A stretch of DNA of 64,000 bases from Nocardioides panacisoli (GCF_019448235.1 NZ_CP080409.1:558001-622000); one strand, 5' to 3'. Shown: positions 48,020 to 56,810, counted from the first letter of the stretch. The notes: generated by a model not told the origin, from the sequence alone. Translations and numbers: made by a program.

Positions 48020-49249
48020 GTGACGGACTGGTCGGGCGTGCGCATCCTGTTGTTCACCGGCAAGGGCGGGGTCGGCAAGTCGACCGTCGCCGCCGGGACG
48101 GCTGCCCTCGGCGCAGCCCGTGGGCTCCGCACGCTGGTGCTCTCCACCGACGCCGCCCACTCCCTCGCCGACGCCTACGACGTACCCGAGGCGACGCGGT
48201 CCGCCGACCCCGTCGCTCTGGCGCCGCGCCTCCACGTGCAGCAGGTCGACGCGCAGCTGCGGTTCGAGCAGTCCTGGGCCGAGGTGCAGCGCTACCTGCT
48301 CTCCGTCCTCGACGCGGCCGGCATGGACCCGGTGGCGGCCGAGGAGATGACCGTCATCCCCGGCGCCGAGGAGGTGCTGGCGCTGCTGGAGCTGCGGCGC
48401 CACGCGCGTTCGGGGGAGTGGGACCTGATCGTCATCGACTGCGCCCCGACCGGTGAGACGCTGCGGCTGCTCGCGCTGCCCGAGGCGCTGGGGTGGTACA
48501 TGGAGCGGTTGCTGCCCATCCAGCGCCGGCTCGTCAAGGCGCTGCGCCCGGTGCTCACCCGCAGTGCCGGGGTACCGATGCCGACCGACACCGTGTTCGA
48601 CGCCATCACCCGGCTCCACGACGAGCTCGACCAGGTCCACCGGCTGCTCGCGGGGCCCGAGGCCAGCATCCGTCTCGTGCTGACGCCCGAGCAGTTGGTG
48701 CTGGCCGAGGCGCGACGCGCCCACACCAGCCTGAGCCTGTTCGGCTATCGCGTCGACGGGGTCGTCGCCAACCGCGTCTTCCCCGACGAGGGTGCCGACG
48801 AGTGGCGCCAGCAGTGGGTCGCCGCGCAGGCCGCCGTGCTGGCCGAGGTCGCCGAGTCCTTCGCCGGACTCCCGCAGTGGCTGGCCGACTACCGGCCGGC
48901 CGAACCGCGCGGCCTGACGGCGCTGACCGAGCTGGCCGACCGCCTCTACGACGAGGCCGATCCGTTCGCGGCGCCCGTGGGCGAGGGTCCGTTCGGCGTC
49001 GAGGTCGCCGAGGACGGGGGAGCCACGCTGCGGCTCGCGCTGCCCTTCGTCCGCACCAGTGAGGTCGACCTGGCGCGCAACGGCGACGAGCTGGTCGTCA
49101 CCGTCGGATCCTCCCGCCGGCTGCTGACACTGCCGGCAGCACTGGCGCGGATGCAGGTCGCGGGTGGTCGTGTGGTCGAGGGCGAGCTCCGCGTACGCTT
49201 CGCATCGCCCGACGTTTCCCAGCCCCGTGCCGCGGGAGGTGCACCATGA
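48020..49249 (+). CDS. ArsA/Get3-like ATPase
   Basis: A 409-residue P-loop ATPase. Deviant Walker A GKGGVGKST at about residues 14-22, switch LSTDAAHSLADA near 42, and VIDCAPTGETLRLL near 137 define the ArsA/Get3 group; the last 80 residues form the ArsA HSP20-like domain (VEVAEDGGATLRLALPF). Arsenite efflux is unlikely without an ArsB; the actinobacterial role is unknown, perhaps in membrane protein or lipid handling. The stop overlaps the next gene by four bases (ATGA). Confidence 0.92.
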   Translation: MTDWSGVRILLFTGKGGVGKSTVAAGTAALGAARGLRTLVLSTDAAHSLADAYDVPEATRSADPVALAPRLHVQQVDAQLRFEQSWAEVQRYLLSVLDAAGMDPVAAEEMTVIPGAEEVLALLELRRHARSGEWDLIVIDCAPTGETLRLLALPEALGWYMERLLPIQRRLVKALRPVLTRSAGVPMPTDTVFDAITRLHDELDQVHRLLAGPEASIRLVLTPEQLVLAEARRAHTSLSLFGYRVDGVVANRVFPDEGADEWRQQWVAAQAAVLAEVAESFAGLPQWLADYRPAEPRGLTALTELADRLYDEADPFAAPVGEGPFGVEVAEDGGATLRLALPFVRTSEVDLARNGDELVVTVGSSRRLLTLPAALARMQVAGGRVVEGELRVRFASPDVSQPRAAGGAP

Positions 49250-49668
49250 CCGAAGGTCCGAACGGGCCGTCCGGTGACGGTCACGACCCCGACGTCGGCA
49301 GCCTGGGCGAGGAGGCCGCCAAGCTCTTCGGTGCGCTCGCCGACGCAGCCCGCCAGCACGGCGGCGACGTCGGCGAGGGACTCGGCGGGTTCGCGGGGCA
49401 CGCCGCGCACCTCGCGCACGAGGTCAACGACCACCTCGCCACCGACGCCGCGGAGTGTCGCTACTGCCCGGTGTGTCGAGTCGTCCACGTGGTGCGCGAG
49501 ACCTCCCCGGAGGTCCGCGCCCACCTCACGACCGCCGCCACCTCGCTGCTGCACGCCGCCTCCGAACTGCTGGCCACGCTGCCCCCCAGCGAGGAGGAGC
49601 AGGGGGCCCGGCGTGGCCCGGACGTGGAGCACATCGACCTCGACGACGGACCGGACGACGGGTCGTGA
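49246..49668 (+). CDS. Small CxxC-motif protein upstream of the glucokinase gene
   Basis: A 140-residue acidic protein that I cannot assign to a named function. It has a helical first half rich in Ala/His, a CRYCPVCRVVHVVRE knuckle near residue 71-85, a second helix (HLTTAATSLLHAASELLATL) and an acidic tail. Its place, overlapping the ArsA-like gene by 4 bases and the ROK glucokinase by 4 bases, is like SCO2127 in S. coelicolor, just upstream of glkA. A link with sugar kinase regulation is possible only by analogy. Confidence 0.75.
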   Translation: MTEGPNGPSGDGHDPDVGSLGEEAAKLFGALADAARQHGGDVGEGLGGFAGHAAHLAHEVNDHLATDAAECRYCPVCRVVHVVRETSPEVRAHLTTAATSLLHAASELLATLPPSEEEQGARRGPDVEHIDLDDGPDDGS

Positions 49669-50606
49669 CCGCGACCTGCGGCATCGACATCGGCGGCACC
49701 AAGATCGCCGGGGGCGTCGTCGACGACGACGGGGTGCTCCTCGCCGAGGGCCGCACGACCTCGCCGGCCACCGACGGTGCCGCCCTGCAGCGCGCGGTGG
49801 CCGACCTCGTCGCTGACCTCGGACGGGACCACGACCTCGCCGCCCTCGGCGTCGGTGCCGCCGGCTACGTCGCCGCCGACCGGTCCACCGTCCTGTTCGC
49901 CCCCAACATCGCGTGGCGCGACGCCCCACTGGGAGCGGACCTCGCCCGGCTCACCGGCCTGCGGGTGGTCGTGGAGAACGACGCGAACGCCGCGGCCTGG
50001 GGCGAGTTCGTGCACGGCGCCGGCCGGGACGTCCAGCACCAGCTGATGGTGACCGTCGGCACCGGTGTCGGCGGCGGCATCATCGCCGGCGGCCAGCTGC
50101 TCCGGGGCGGCTTCGGGGTCGCCGCCGAGATCGGGCACCTGCGCCTGGTGCCCGACGGGGAGCGGTGTGGGTGCGGCAAGCGCGGTTGCCTCGAGGCCTA
50201 CGCCAGCGGCACCGCGCTGGTGCGGCGTGCGCGCGCCGCCGTCGCCGCGGGCGACCCGGCCACCGCAGGCGTGCTCGACCGCGCCGGTGGCGACCCCGCG
50301 TCAGTCACCGGACCGCTGCTGACCGCCGCGGCCCGCGACGGTGACCGGTTCGCCGTCGACCAGTTCACCCTCCTCGGGCGCTGGCTCGGCCTGGGCCTCG
50401 CGTCCCTGGCCTCGGTGCTGGACCCCGAGGTGATCGTGGTCGGTGGAGGCGTCGGCGCGGCCGGTGACCTGCTGCTGGCTCCGGCACGCGAGGCATTCGG
50501 CGAGCACCTCACGGGCCGCCACCACCGTCCCGAGGCCGAGATCCGCACCGCCGAGCTCGGCGGGAGCGCCGGCATCATCGGCGCCGCCGACCTCGCGCGG
50601 GCGTGA
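49665..50606 (+). CDS. ROK family glucokinase
   Basis: A 313-residue sugar kinase, most likely glucokinase. N-terminal ATP motif GIDIGGTKIAGGVVDD, sugar-binding ENDANAAAWGE near residue 105, phosphate loop TVGTGVGGGII near 130, HLRLVPDGERCGCGKRGCLE (read as HxR...CxCGxxGCxE), the ROK zinc site, near 155-175. It is probably the GlkA equivalent that in Streptomyces also carries glucose repression. The GTG overlaps the previous stop; a second ROK gene overlaps its own stop. Confidence 0.92.
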   Translation: MTATCGIDIGGTKIAGGVVDDDGVLLAEGRTTSPATDGAALQRAVADLVADLGRDHDLAALGVGAAGYVAADRSTVLFAPNIAWRDAPLGADLARLTGLRVVVENDANAAAWGEFVHGAGRDVQHQLMVTVGTGVGGGIIAGGQLLRGGFGVAAEIGHLRLVPDGERCGCGKRGCLEAYASGTALVRRARAAVAAGDPATAGVLDRAGGDPASVTGPLLTAAARDGDRFAVDQFTLLGRWLGLGLASLASVLDPEVIVVGGGVGAAGDLLLAPAREAFGEHLTGRHHRPEAEIRTAELGGSAGIIGAADLARA

Positions 50607-51541
50607 CGCACGTGCCCGCGCCCGGTCCGGTCCTGGGCGTCGACATCGGCGGCACCAAGGTGCTGGCGGTCGAGCTCGGTCCCGAGGCAGGCGTCGTCGC
50701 AGCCACCCACGTGCCGATGCCGGGCCGCGACGCCTCGGAGCGGGAGGTCGAGGACGCGCTCACCGCGGCGGTCACCCGGCTCGCCGCTGGTCGTGAGGTG
50801 GCGGCGGTGGGGGTTGCCGCGGCCGGCCTCGTCGACGCCGAACGCGAGCGGCTGCGGTTCGCCGCGCACCTCCCGTGGCGCGACGCGCCGGTACGCCGCC
50901 GCCTCGCCGACCGGTGGGGCACCTCGGTCGTGCTCGACAACGACGCCAACTGCGCGGCGTACGCCGAGTCCGCGGCGGGGGCCGCGCGGGGAGCCGGGTC
51001 GGCCCTGATGATCACCCTGGGCACCGGCATCGGCGGCGCGATCCTGCTGGACGGCGCCCTGGTCCGGGGAGCGAACGGCATGGCCGGGGAGTTCGGGCAC
51101 GTGCAGGTCGTGCCCGACGGGCTGCCGTGCGAGTGCGGGCTGCGCGGCTGCTGGGAGCAGTACTGCAGCGGTCGCGCGCTCGAGCGGGTGATGCGCGTCG
51201 CGGTCGGCTCCCACCTGGACGGTCCGGAGATCTCGGCCCGGGCCCGGGCGGGTGACCACGTCGCCCGCGGCGCGTTCGACGCCATCGGCACCTGGCTGGG
51301 TGTGGGCATCGCGGGGCTCGCCTCGAGCTTCGACCCGGCGCTGGTGGTCGTCGGGGGAGGCGTGTCGGCCGGTGGTGACCTCCTGCTGGAGCCGGCCCGT
51401 GCGGCGCTGGCGGACTCGCTGCAGGCCGCCGACCGCCGCACGGTGCCCCCGGTGGTCCCGGCCGCGTTCGGAGCCGAGGCCGGAGCCCTGGGAGCCGCGT
51501 TGCTGGCCGCGTCGGGACGCCGGGCGGGTCCGGTGGCGTGA
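50603..51541 (+). CDS. ROK family sugar kinase, second copy
   Basis: A 312-residue ROK kinase closely resembling its upstream neighbour: VDIGGTKVLAVEL, DNDANCAAYAES, TLGTGIGGAILLDG and the zinc motif CECGLRGCWEQYC. Both active-site Asp (in NDAN) and zinc ligands are kept, so it should be active. It starts inside the stop of the first copy (overlap of 4 bases). The tandem pair suggests duplication followed by a split in substrate, for example glucose and another hexose or amino sugar. Confidence 0.9.
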   Translation: MTHVPAPGPVLGVDIGGTKVLAVELGPEAGVVAATHVPMPGRDASEREVEDALTAAVTRLAAGREVAAVGVAAAGLVDAERERLRFAAHLPWRDAPVRRRLADRWGTSVVLDNDANCAAYAESAAGAARGAGSALMITLGTGIGGAILLDGALVRGANGMAGEFGHVQVVPDGLPCECGLRGCWEQYCSGRALERVMRVAVGSHLDGPEISARARAGDHVARGAFDAIGTWLGVGIAGLASSFDPALVVVGGGVSAGGDLLLEPARAALADSLQAADRRTVPPVVPAAFGAEAGALGAALLAASGRRAGPVA

Positions 51542-51556
51542 GGCCGTGCCGCCGCG

Positions 51557-51994
51557 TCAGACCTGGGCGCCGTCGTCCCAGGGGTCGCGCGGCTCGCGGT
51601 TCATCGTCGCCACGAGGTAGCCGAAGCCACCGATGATCGCGGCCACCAGGCCCAGCAGGACCCAGTCGGGCAGGTCGATGCCGGCGACGGCGAGCACCAC
51701 CAGCACCGCGGGGGCGCCCAGGACGCCCCACCAGGCGGCGAGCCGGTCCGCGGGCGGGCGCGGTGCCGGTGCCGGGCGGGGCGGGACGAACTCCTCCTCG
51801 AAGGGGTCGGCCTCGGCGTCGACGTCAGGTGCGTCGGTGTCGGTCAGGGCCTCGGCATCGTGGCCGCCGGCCACCTGGCCGGTGGCGGTGTCGTCGTCTG
51901 CTCCGTCGGCAGCCGGCTCGTCCTCCAGCGTGGGGCGCTCGCCGTAGTTGTCGACGATCGCCTGCCAGGCGTCGTCCTCGTCGTTGCGCTGCAC
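51557..51994 (-). CDS. Acidic-tailed membrane protein of unknown function
   Basis: A 145-residue protein. It starts MQRNDEDDAWQAIVDNYGER, followed by a long acidic, disordered region (DDDTATGQ, DTDAPDVDAEADPFEEEF) and a Pro-rich stretch, then two membrane helices at about residues 85-130, ending EPRDPWDDGAQV. Similar proteins occur in related genomes as unnamed proteins. TAGGCT (complement of 52001-52006) is 6 bases from the GTG. It is convergent with the ROK pair. Confidence 0.8.
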   Translation of the reverse strand: MQRNDEDDAWQAIVDNYGERPTLEDEPAADGADDDTATGQVAGGHDAEALTDTDAPDVDAEADPFEEEFVPPRPAPAPRPPADRLAAWWGVLGAPAVLVVLAVAGIDLPDWVLLGLVAAIIGGFGYLVATMNREPRDPWDDGAQV

Positions 51995-52015
51995 GGGACC
52001 AGCCTACGACCCGGG

Positions 52016-52783
52016 TCAGGACGTGACGCGCGTGATGAACTCGACGGACTTGTCGAAGATCAGGTCGGCGTCGTTGTCCAGCGTCGCCACGTGGTAGGAG
52101 TCCGGCAGCCGCACCCGCGTCACGTCGGTGGACGAGATCCCGTCGAGGATCACCGGCTCGGAGGCGTCGTCGACGACGTGGTCGACCGTCGAACGGAAGT
52201 AGATCAGCGGGGACGTGACGGCGGCCAGGTCGCGCTGCAGGTGCGGCCACGCCTGGACGAGTGAGTGCACCGCCTTCAGCGGCGTGCGGCCGTAGCCGTG
52301 CTCGTCGACGCCCTCGCGCTTGATGTCGTTGCCGATCGCGGGGAACCCGGCGATGAGGTGCTTGAGCACCGGAAGCGCCTTGAGGTCGAGGCGCTTGCTC
52401 GCGGCGGCCGGGTTGACCAGCATCACCCCCGCGACGTCGCCCGGGTGGTCGGCCGCGAGGCGCAGCACCAGCGTGCCGCCCATGGAGAGCCCGCCCAGGA
52501 CGACCTGGTCGTGATCGGCCCGCATGCGGTCGAAGGTCGCTGCGACCTCGGCGTACCAGTCGCCGAACCGGTGCTCGTTGAGGTCGCGCCACGTGGTGCC
52601 GTGACCGGGCAGGCGGGGCACCTCCACGCCGTACCCCAGGGCGCCGAGGTGCTCGCCCCACGGTCGCATCGAGGCCGGCGAGCCGGTGAAGCCGTGGCTC
52701 AGCAGGACGCCGATGCGACGCCCACCGGTGAGTTCGGGGCGTGCGGTCACGGACAGCGGCGCGGCATGGGGGTCGATCTCCAT
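52016..52783 (-). CDS. Alpha/beta-hydrolase carboxylesterase (monoglyceride-lipase-like)
   Basis: A 255-residue esterase of the Est30/carboxylesterase type. Oxyanion SHGFTGSP near residue 29, nucleophile LGGLSMGGTL (Ser near 97), Asp in STVDHVVDD near 200 and His in DSYHVATLD near 230. These enzymes cleave short-chain esters or monoacylglycerols. ATG 52783 is 6 bases from CAGAAT (complement of 52790-52795). It is divergent from the acyltransferase gene, so a link to lipid turnover is plausible. Confidence 0.9.
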   Translation of the reverse strand: MEIDPHAAPLSVTARPELTGGRRIGVLLSHGFTGSPASMRPWGEHLGALGYGVEVPRLPGHGTTWRDLNEHRFGDWYAEVAATFDRMRADHDQVVLGGLSMGGTLVLRLAADHPGDVAGVMLVNPAAASKRLDLKALPVLKHLIAGFPAIGNDIKREGVDEHGYGRTPLKAVHSLVQAWPHLQRDLAAVTSPLIYFRSTVDHVVDDASEPVILDGISSTDVTRVRLPDSYHVATLDNDADLIFDKSVEFITRVTS

Positions 52784-52838
52784 GGGGCGATTCTGGCACC
52801 AGCCCGCACCGACGCCCCGGCAGCCCGCCGACATGCCC

Positions 52839-52844
52839 TAGGGT
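52839..52844 (+). promoter_or_regulatory. -10 box for the acyltransferase gene
   Basis: TAGGGT at 52839-52844 would start RNA near 52851. The strong GGAGGAAAGG site at 52861-52870 then favours the TTG at 52879 as the start. Confidence 0.55.
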
Positions 52845-52878
52845 GGCGGTGACGGTCGTGGGAGGAAAGGGCGGTGTC

Positions 52879-53592
52879 TTGTTCTACTGGTTCCTGAAGT
52901 TCATTGCGCTCGGGCCGCTGCTTCGGGTGATCTTCCGGCCGAAGGCGACCGGGATCGACAACGTCCCCACCGAGGGCCCCGCGATCCTGGCCAGCAACCA
53001 CCTCTCCTACGCCGACTGGCTCTTCATGCCGCTGTCGCTGCCGCGCCGGGTGACCTTCGTGGCCAAGTCGGAGTACTTCACCGAGCCGGGCCTGCGCGGC
53101 TGGTTCAAGAAGACCTTCTTCGGTGGCACCGGTCAGGTGCCGATCGACCGCTCCGGCGCGGACGCGGCGTCCGGTGCGCTCCTCTCGGCCAAGCGCGTGC
53201 TGGCCGACGGCGGCCTCTTCGGCATCTATCCGGAGGGGACGCGCAGCCATGACGGCCGGCTCTACCGCGGCAAGACCGGTGTCGCCCGCCTCGCACTGGA
53301 GACCGGGGTCCCCGTGATCCCGGTCGGGGTCGTCGGCACCGATGTCCTCGCCCCGCCGGGCAAGGTCTTCGGCCGCTGGACCCGCCCGCGCGTCCACTAC
53401 GGCAAGCCGTTGGACTTCAGCCGCTACGCCGGCATGGAGAACGACCGCTACATCCTGCGTTCGATCACCGACGAGATCGTCTACGACATCATGGAGCTCA
53501 GCGGCCAGGAGTACGTCGACAAGTACGCCGCCGTGGCCAAGCAGGAGGCCAAGGAGGCCGGAGGCGGCGACGAGGGCAAGCTCGCCTCCTAG
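52879..53592 (+). CDS. Lysophospholipid (1-acyl-glycerol-3-phosphate) acyltransferase family protein
   Basis: A 237-residue PlsC-family enzyme. The catalytic H-x4-D motif is NHLSYADWLF near residue 38, the glycerol-phosphate site is YPEGTRSHDGRLYRGKTG near 118, and VIPVGVVGT follows. The N-terminal FLKFIALGPLL is a membrane anchor. TTG 52879 is chosen because GGAGGAAAGG lies 8 bases upstream. Equivalent to Rv2182c by context. The macS gene starts 3 bases after its stop. Confidence 0.9.
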   Translation: MFYWFLKFIALGPLLRVIFRPKATGIDNVPTEGPAILASNHLSYADWLFMPLSLPRRVTFVAKSEYFTEPGLRGWFKKTFFGGTGQVPIDRSGADAASGALLSAKRVLADGGLFGIYPEGTRSHDGRLYRGKTGVARLALETGVPVIPVGVVGTDVLAPPGKVFGRWTRPRVHYGKPLDFSRYAGMENDRYILRSITDEIVYDIMELSGQEYVDKYAAVAKQEAKEAGGGDEGKLAS

Positions 53593-53595
53593 GCC

Positions 53596-54744
53596 GTGTC
53601 CCGGTCCATGGCCACGATGAGCGCGCCCGCCACCCGGCTTCGTGCCTCGCTGGCGGTCGAGGACCGCCTCTTCGCCGCGCTCGCGGTCGTCCGCGTGGTG
53701 GTGCTCGCCAATGCGGTCGGGCTCAACGCCTACCGCGCCAACTTCGAGCGGCCGGCGCTCGCCTGGTCCGTCCTCGCCGCGATGGCGGTCTGGACCGGAC
53801 TGGTGATCTGGTGGTGTGCCCGCGCCGACCGGCGCAGCTGGCCCCTCCTGGCCGTCGACCTCGCCCTGGCGGTGGGGGCGCTCGCGATCACGCCGTTCGC
53901 GAAGGGTGAGTGGTTCGACGCCAGCATTCCCGGCTTCTGGGTCGTCGGAGCCCTCCTGGCGTGGGCGGCGCGCTACGGCTGGCATGGCGGCCTCGCCGCC
54001 GCCGTGCTGCTGGGCGCCACCGACCTGCTCGCCCGGGACGACATCAGCCAGGGCAACGTGGGCCAGGTCTTCCTGCTCCTGCTGGCCGGTCCGATGATCG
54101 GGTTCGTCAGCGAGTCGCTCAAGCAGCTCGCCGGTGAGCGCGACGTCGCCCAACGTGAGGCCGCGGCCGCCGAGGAGCGGGTCCGCCTCGGGCGCGTCGT
54201 CCACGACGGCGTGCTCCAGGTGCTGGCGCTGGTGCAGCGGCGGGGCACCGAGGTCGGTGGGGAGATGGCCGAGCTCGGGCGGTTGGCCGGAGAGCAGGAG
54301 ACGGCCCTGCGCAACCTGATCCGCAGCCAGGACTCCGTCGCGCCCGACACCGACGACGGGTACGACGACCTGGCGGCCGCGCTGGGAGCGCTCGCTGCTC
54401 GGCCCGGCGTGGAGGTCGCCGTGCCGTCCGGGCCGGTCCGCGTGCCCGCCCGGACGGCTGCCGAGCTCGTCGGCGTCGTCGGCGCGTGCCTGGACAACGT
54501 CGCGCGCCACGTCGGCGAGGGTGCGCCCGCCTGGGTGTTGGTGGAGGACCTCCCGGACTGTGTGGCACTGTCGGTGCGCGACGAGGGTCCCGGCATCCCC
54601 GAGGGCCGTCTGAACGATGCCGCAGCCGAGGGCCGCCTGGGTGTGAGCGAGTCGATCCGGGGCCGCATCCGCGACCTCGGGGGCACCGCGCAGCTGAGCA
54701 CCGGCGACTTCGGCACCGAGTGGGAGTTCGAGGTACCCAAGTGA
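53596..54744 (+). CDS. macS: MacS family sensor histidine kinase
   Basis: A 382-residue membrane sensor kinase. About five hydrophobic segments span residues 25-180; then comes the dimerisation helix with the phospho-acceptor His in RVVHDGVLQVLALVQRRG (H-D-G variant of the HisKA_3 type) near 202, and an ATP-binding HATPase with SVRDEGPGIPEGRLND near 330. In S. coelicolor MacRS controls membrane proteins and actinorhodin; here it likely pairs with the LuxR-type regulator at 55267. GTG 53596 or ATG 53608 could be the start. Confidence 0.88.
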   Translation: MSRSMATMSAPATRLRASLAVEDRLFAALAVVRVVVLANAVGLNAYRANFERPALAWSVLAAMAVWTGLVIWWCARADRRSWPLLAVDLALAVGALAITPFAKGEWFDASIPGFWVVGALLAWAARYGWHGGLAAAVLLGATDLLARDDISQGNVGQVFLLLLAGPMIGFVSESLKQLAGERDVAQREAAAAEERVRLGRVVHDGVLQVLALVQRRGTEVGGEMAELGRLAGEQETALRNLIRSQDSVAPDTDDGYDDLAAALGALAARPGVEVAVPSGPVRVPARTAAELVGVVGACLDNVARHVGEGAPAWVLVEDLPDCVALSVRDEGPGIPEGRLNDAAAEGRLGVSESIRGRIRDLGGTAQLSTGDFGTEWEFEVPK

Positions 54745-55256
54745 CCATCCACACCAGCCACCCCTTCGCCGACCCCGACCCGGACCCGGCCCGCCGGCTG
54801 CGCGGACGACTGGGCAACACCGTGACGCTGTGGACCACCGGCCAGGGACCGGGGCGTGCCGGGTTGACGATCAGCTCGACGATGATCGCGCTGGGCGAGA
54901 CCCCACGGGTCCTGGCGCTGCTGGACCCCGACAGCGACTTCCGGGACGCCTTCGAGGACTCGGGCCGGGCCGTGGTCCAGTTGCTGCGTTGGGAGCACCG
55001 GCAGCTCGCCGAGGCCTTCGCCGGCACCGCTCCGGCCCCCGGCGGCGCGTTCCGGCAGGGCGAGTTCGTCGACACCGAGCACGGTCCGCGGCTGGTGGAC
55101 GCGGACGCCTGGGCGGCGGTGTCGCTGGCCGACCAGCGCGAGGTCGGCTGGTCGGTCGAGGTGACCGCGACCCTGGACGACGTCGCCGTCGGCGACGAGG
55201 ACGACGAGCCGCTGCTGCACCGTCGGGGCCGGTTCTTCACGCCGCCGATGGCCTAG
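54741..55256 (+). CDS. Flavin reductase-like (split-barrel FMN-binding) protein
   Basis: A 171-residue protein with the flavin-reductase fold: TVTLWTTGQGPGRAGLTISSTMIALGETPRVLALLDPDSDF (in parts, residues 27-68) is the FMN-binding region of the DIM6/NTAB family. The C-terminal half is acidic. It sits between sensor and regulator, overlapping macS by 4 bases, so a redox or flavin input into the signalling pair is possible. Its TAG stop is also part of the -10 box of macR. Confidence 0.82.
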   Translation: MTIHTSHPFADPDPDPARRLRGRLGNTVTLWTTGQGPGRAGLTISSTMIALGETPRVLALLDPDSDFRDAFEDSGRAVVQLLRWEHRQLAEAFAGTAPAPGGAFRQGEFVDTEHGPRLVDADAWAAVSLADQREVGWSVEVTATLDDVAVGDEDDEPLLHRRGRFFTPPMA

Positions 55257-55259
55257 GGT
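55254..55259 (+). promoter_or_regulatory. Internal -10 box for macR, overlapping a stop codon
   Basis: TAGGGT contains the stop TAG of the flavin reductase gene and lies 7 bases before the macR ATG. macR can thus be made from its own leaderless message. Confidence 0.65.
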
Positions 55260-55266
55260 CCCTGCC

Positions 55267-55911
55267 ATGGAGAGTGCGGTGCGCGTCATGGTGGTCGACG
55301 ACCACCCGATGTGGCGCGACGCCGTCGAGCGTGACCTCACGGCGGCCGGATTCGAGGTCGTGGCCACCGCGGCGGACGGCGAGCAGGCCATCGCCCGGTT
55401 CGCCGCCGCCCGTCCGCAGGTCGTGGTGCTGGACCTGCAGATCCCGCCGCCGAACGGTGTGGAGGTCACGGCCACGGTGCTGGCGCGCGACCCCGCGGCG
55501 CGGGTCCTGGTGCTCTCGGCCAGCGGGGAGCAGGACGACGTGCTGCAGGCGGTCAAGGCCGGCGCGACCGGCTACCTGGTCAAGTCGGCCTCCAAGGGCG
55601 AGCTGCTCGACGCCGTACGCCGCGTCGCGGCCGGCGACTCGGTCTTCACCCCGGGGCTGGCGGGACTGGTGCTGGGGGAGTTCCGCCGGATGAACCAGCC
55701 CGAGACGCCGCCGGGGGAGCGCCTCACCGAGCGCGAGACCGAGGTGCTGAAGATGGTCGCCAAGGGCATGTCCTACAAGCAGATCGCCGAGCGTCTGGTG
55801 CTCTCGCACCGCACCGTGCAGAACCACGTCCAGAACACCCTGCGCAAGCTCCAGCTGCACAACCGCGTGGAGTTGACCCGCTACGCCATCGAGCAGGGCC
55901 TGGATGAGTGA
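55267..55911 (+). CDS. macR: LuxR-type (NarL/FixJ) response regulator MacR
   Basis: A 214-residue response regulator. Receiver domain at 1-120 with MVVDDHPMWRDAV, phospho-acceptor Asp in VVVLDLQIPPPNGV near residue 55, and LVKSASKGELLDAV; DNA-binding domain with LTERETEVLKMVAKGMSYKQ and LSHRTVQNHVQNTLRKL. It fits MacR of S. coelicolor by sequence type and by linkage to MacS. The stop overlaps the next gene by 8 bases. Confidence 0.93.
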   Translation: MESAVRVMVVDDHPMWRDAVERDLTAAGFEVVATAADGEQAIARFAAARPQVVVLDLQIPPPNGVEVTATVLARDPAARVLVLSASGEQDDVLQAVKAGATGYLVKSASKGELLDAVRRVAAGDSVFTPGLAGLVLGEFRRMNQPETPPGERLTERETEVLKMVAKGMSYKQIAERLVLSHRTVQNHVQNTLRKLQLHNRVELTRYAIEQGLDE

Positions 55912-56797
55912 GGAGCTGCTCGCGGTCGCCGACGAGCTCTACGGCCTGCCGTTGGGCGAGTTCACCGCGGCCCGCGACGAGCGGGCACGCGCGCACCGGG
56001 GCACCGACCTCGCGACGCGGATCAAGGGCCTGCGGAAGCCGACGACCGCGGCCTGGGTGGTCGACCTGCTCGTCCGGCGCGAGCCGGACCAGGTCGACCA
56101 GTTGCTCAACGTCGGCGCCGCGCTGCGGGAGGCACAGCAGGCGATGTCCAGCGGCGAGCTCCGCAACCTGACCAGGCAGCGGCGACAGGTCACGGCCGCC
56201 GTGGCACAGCAGGCCCGGCGCCACGCCGGCGACGAGGGGCTGCGGGTGACGCGAGCCGTGGCCGACCAGGTCGAGGCGACGCTGACCGCCGCGATGGTGG
56301 ACGCGGAGTGTGGCCGCGCCGTGCGCAGCGGACTGTTGGTGGCACCGCTCGCCACCACCGGTGTCGAGCCGGTGGCCGAGGCGGAGGTGGCCGCCGCGGT
56401 CGCCCTGCCCGAGGCGCTGGGCTTCACCGCATCGTCGCGGGAGGCCGCCCCGGCGCCACGACCGGACCTGCACGTCGTCCCGGACCCCGACGCCGAGGAG
56501 AAGAAGCGCTCCCGGGCGCGGGAGCGGCTCGAGGACGCCACGGCGGCGCACGAGGAGGCGACCGCCGCCCACGCCGAGGCGGAGGCCGACGTGGAGCGCC
56601 TCAACGCCCGCGAGCTCCAGCTGCAGGCCGAGATCGACGAGCTGCGCCGCACCATCGCGGGCCTGGAGGACGAGCTGGAGGAGGTCGACGACGAGCTCGC
56701 CGACGCCCAGGAGGTCCGCGACGAGGCCTCCGCGGCACTGCGCACCGCGGACGCCGAACGCGACGCGGCCGCCGCAGCGGTGGACCGGCTCGGCTGA
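55904..56797 (+). CDS. Coiled-coil protein of unknown function
   Basis: A 297-residue protein. The first half (VADELYGLPLGEFTAARDE, then GLRKPTTAAWVVDLLVR) is a compact domain seen in unnamed actinobacterial proteins; the second half from about residue 205 is a long heptad-rich coiled coil, mostly Glu/Ala/Arg, with ELQLQAEIDELRRTIAGLED. No enzyme motif and no membrane segment is visible. The start ATG overlaps the end of macR, so it is probably made with that regulator. Confidence 0.82.
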   Translation: MSEELLAVADELYGLPLGEFTAARDERARAHRGTDLATRIKGLRKPTTAAWVVDLLVRREPDQVDQLLNVGAALREAQQAMSSGELRNLTRQRRQVTAAVAQQARRHAGDEGLRVTRAVADQVEATLTAAMVDAECGRAVRSGLLVAPLATTGVEPVAEAEVAAAVALPEALGFTASSREAAPAPRPDLHVVPDPDAEEKKRSRARERLEDATAAHEEATAAHAEAEADVERLNARELQLQAEIDELRRTIAGLEDELEEVDDELADAQEVRDEASAALRTADAERDAAAAAVDRLG

Positions 56798-56810
56798 CCG
56801 ACGGCGCTGG

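Noticed and set aside
48020..49249. Arsenite efflux ATPase
   Set aside because: No ArsB, ArsR or ArsC is present, and the neighbours match the conserved Rv2184c context, so the ArsA-like fold is not evidence of arsenic resistance.
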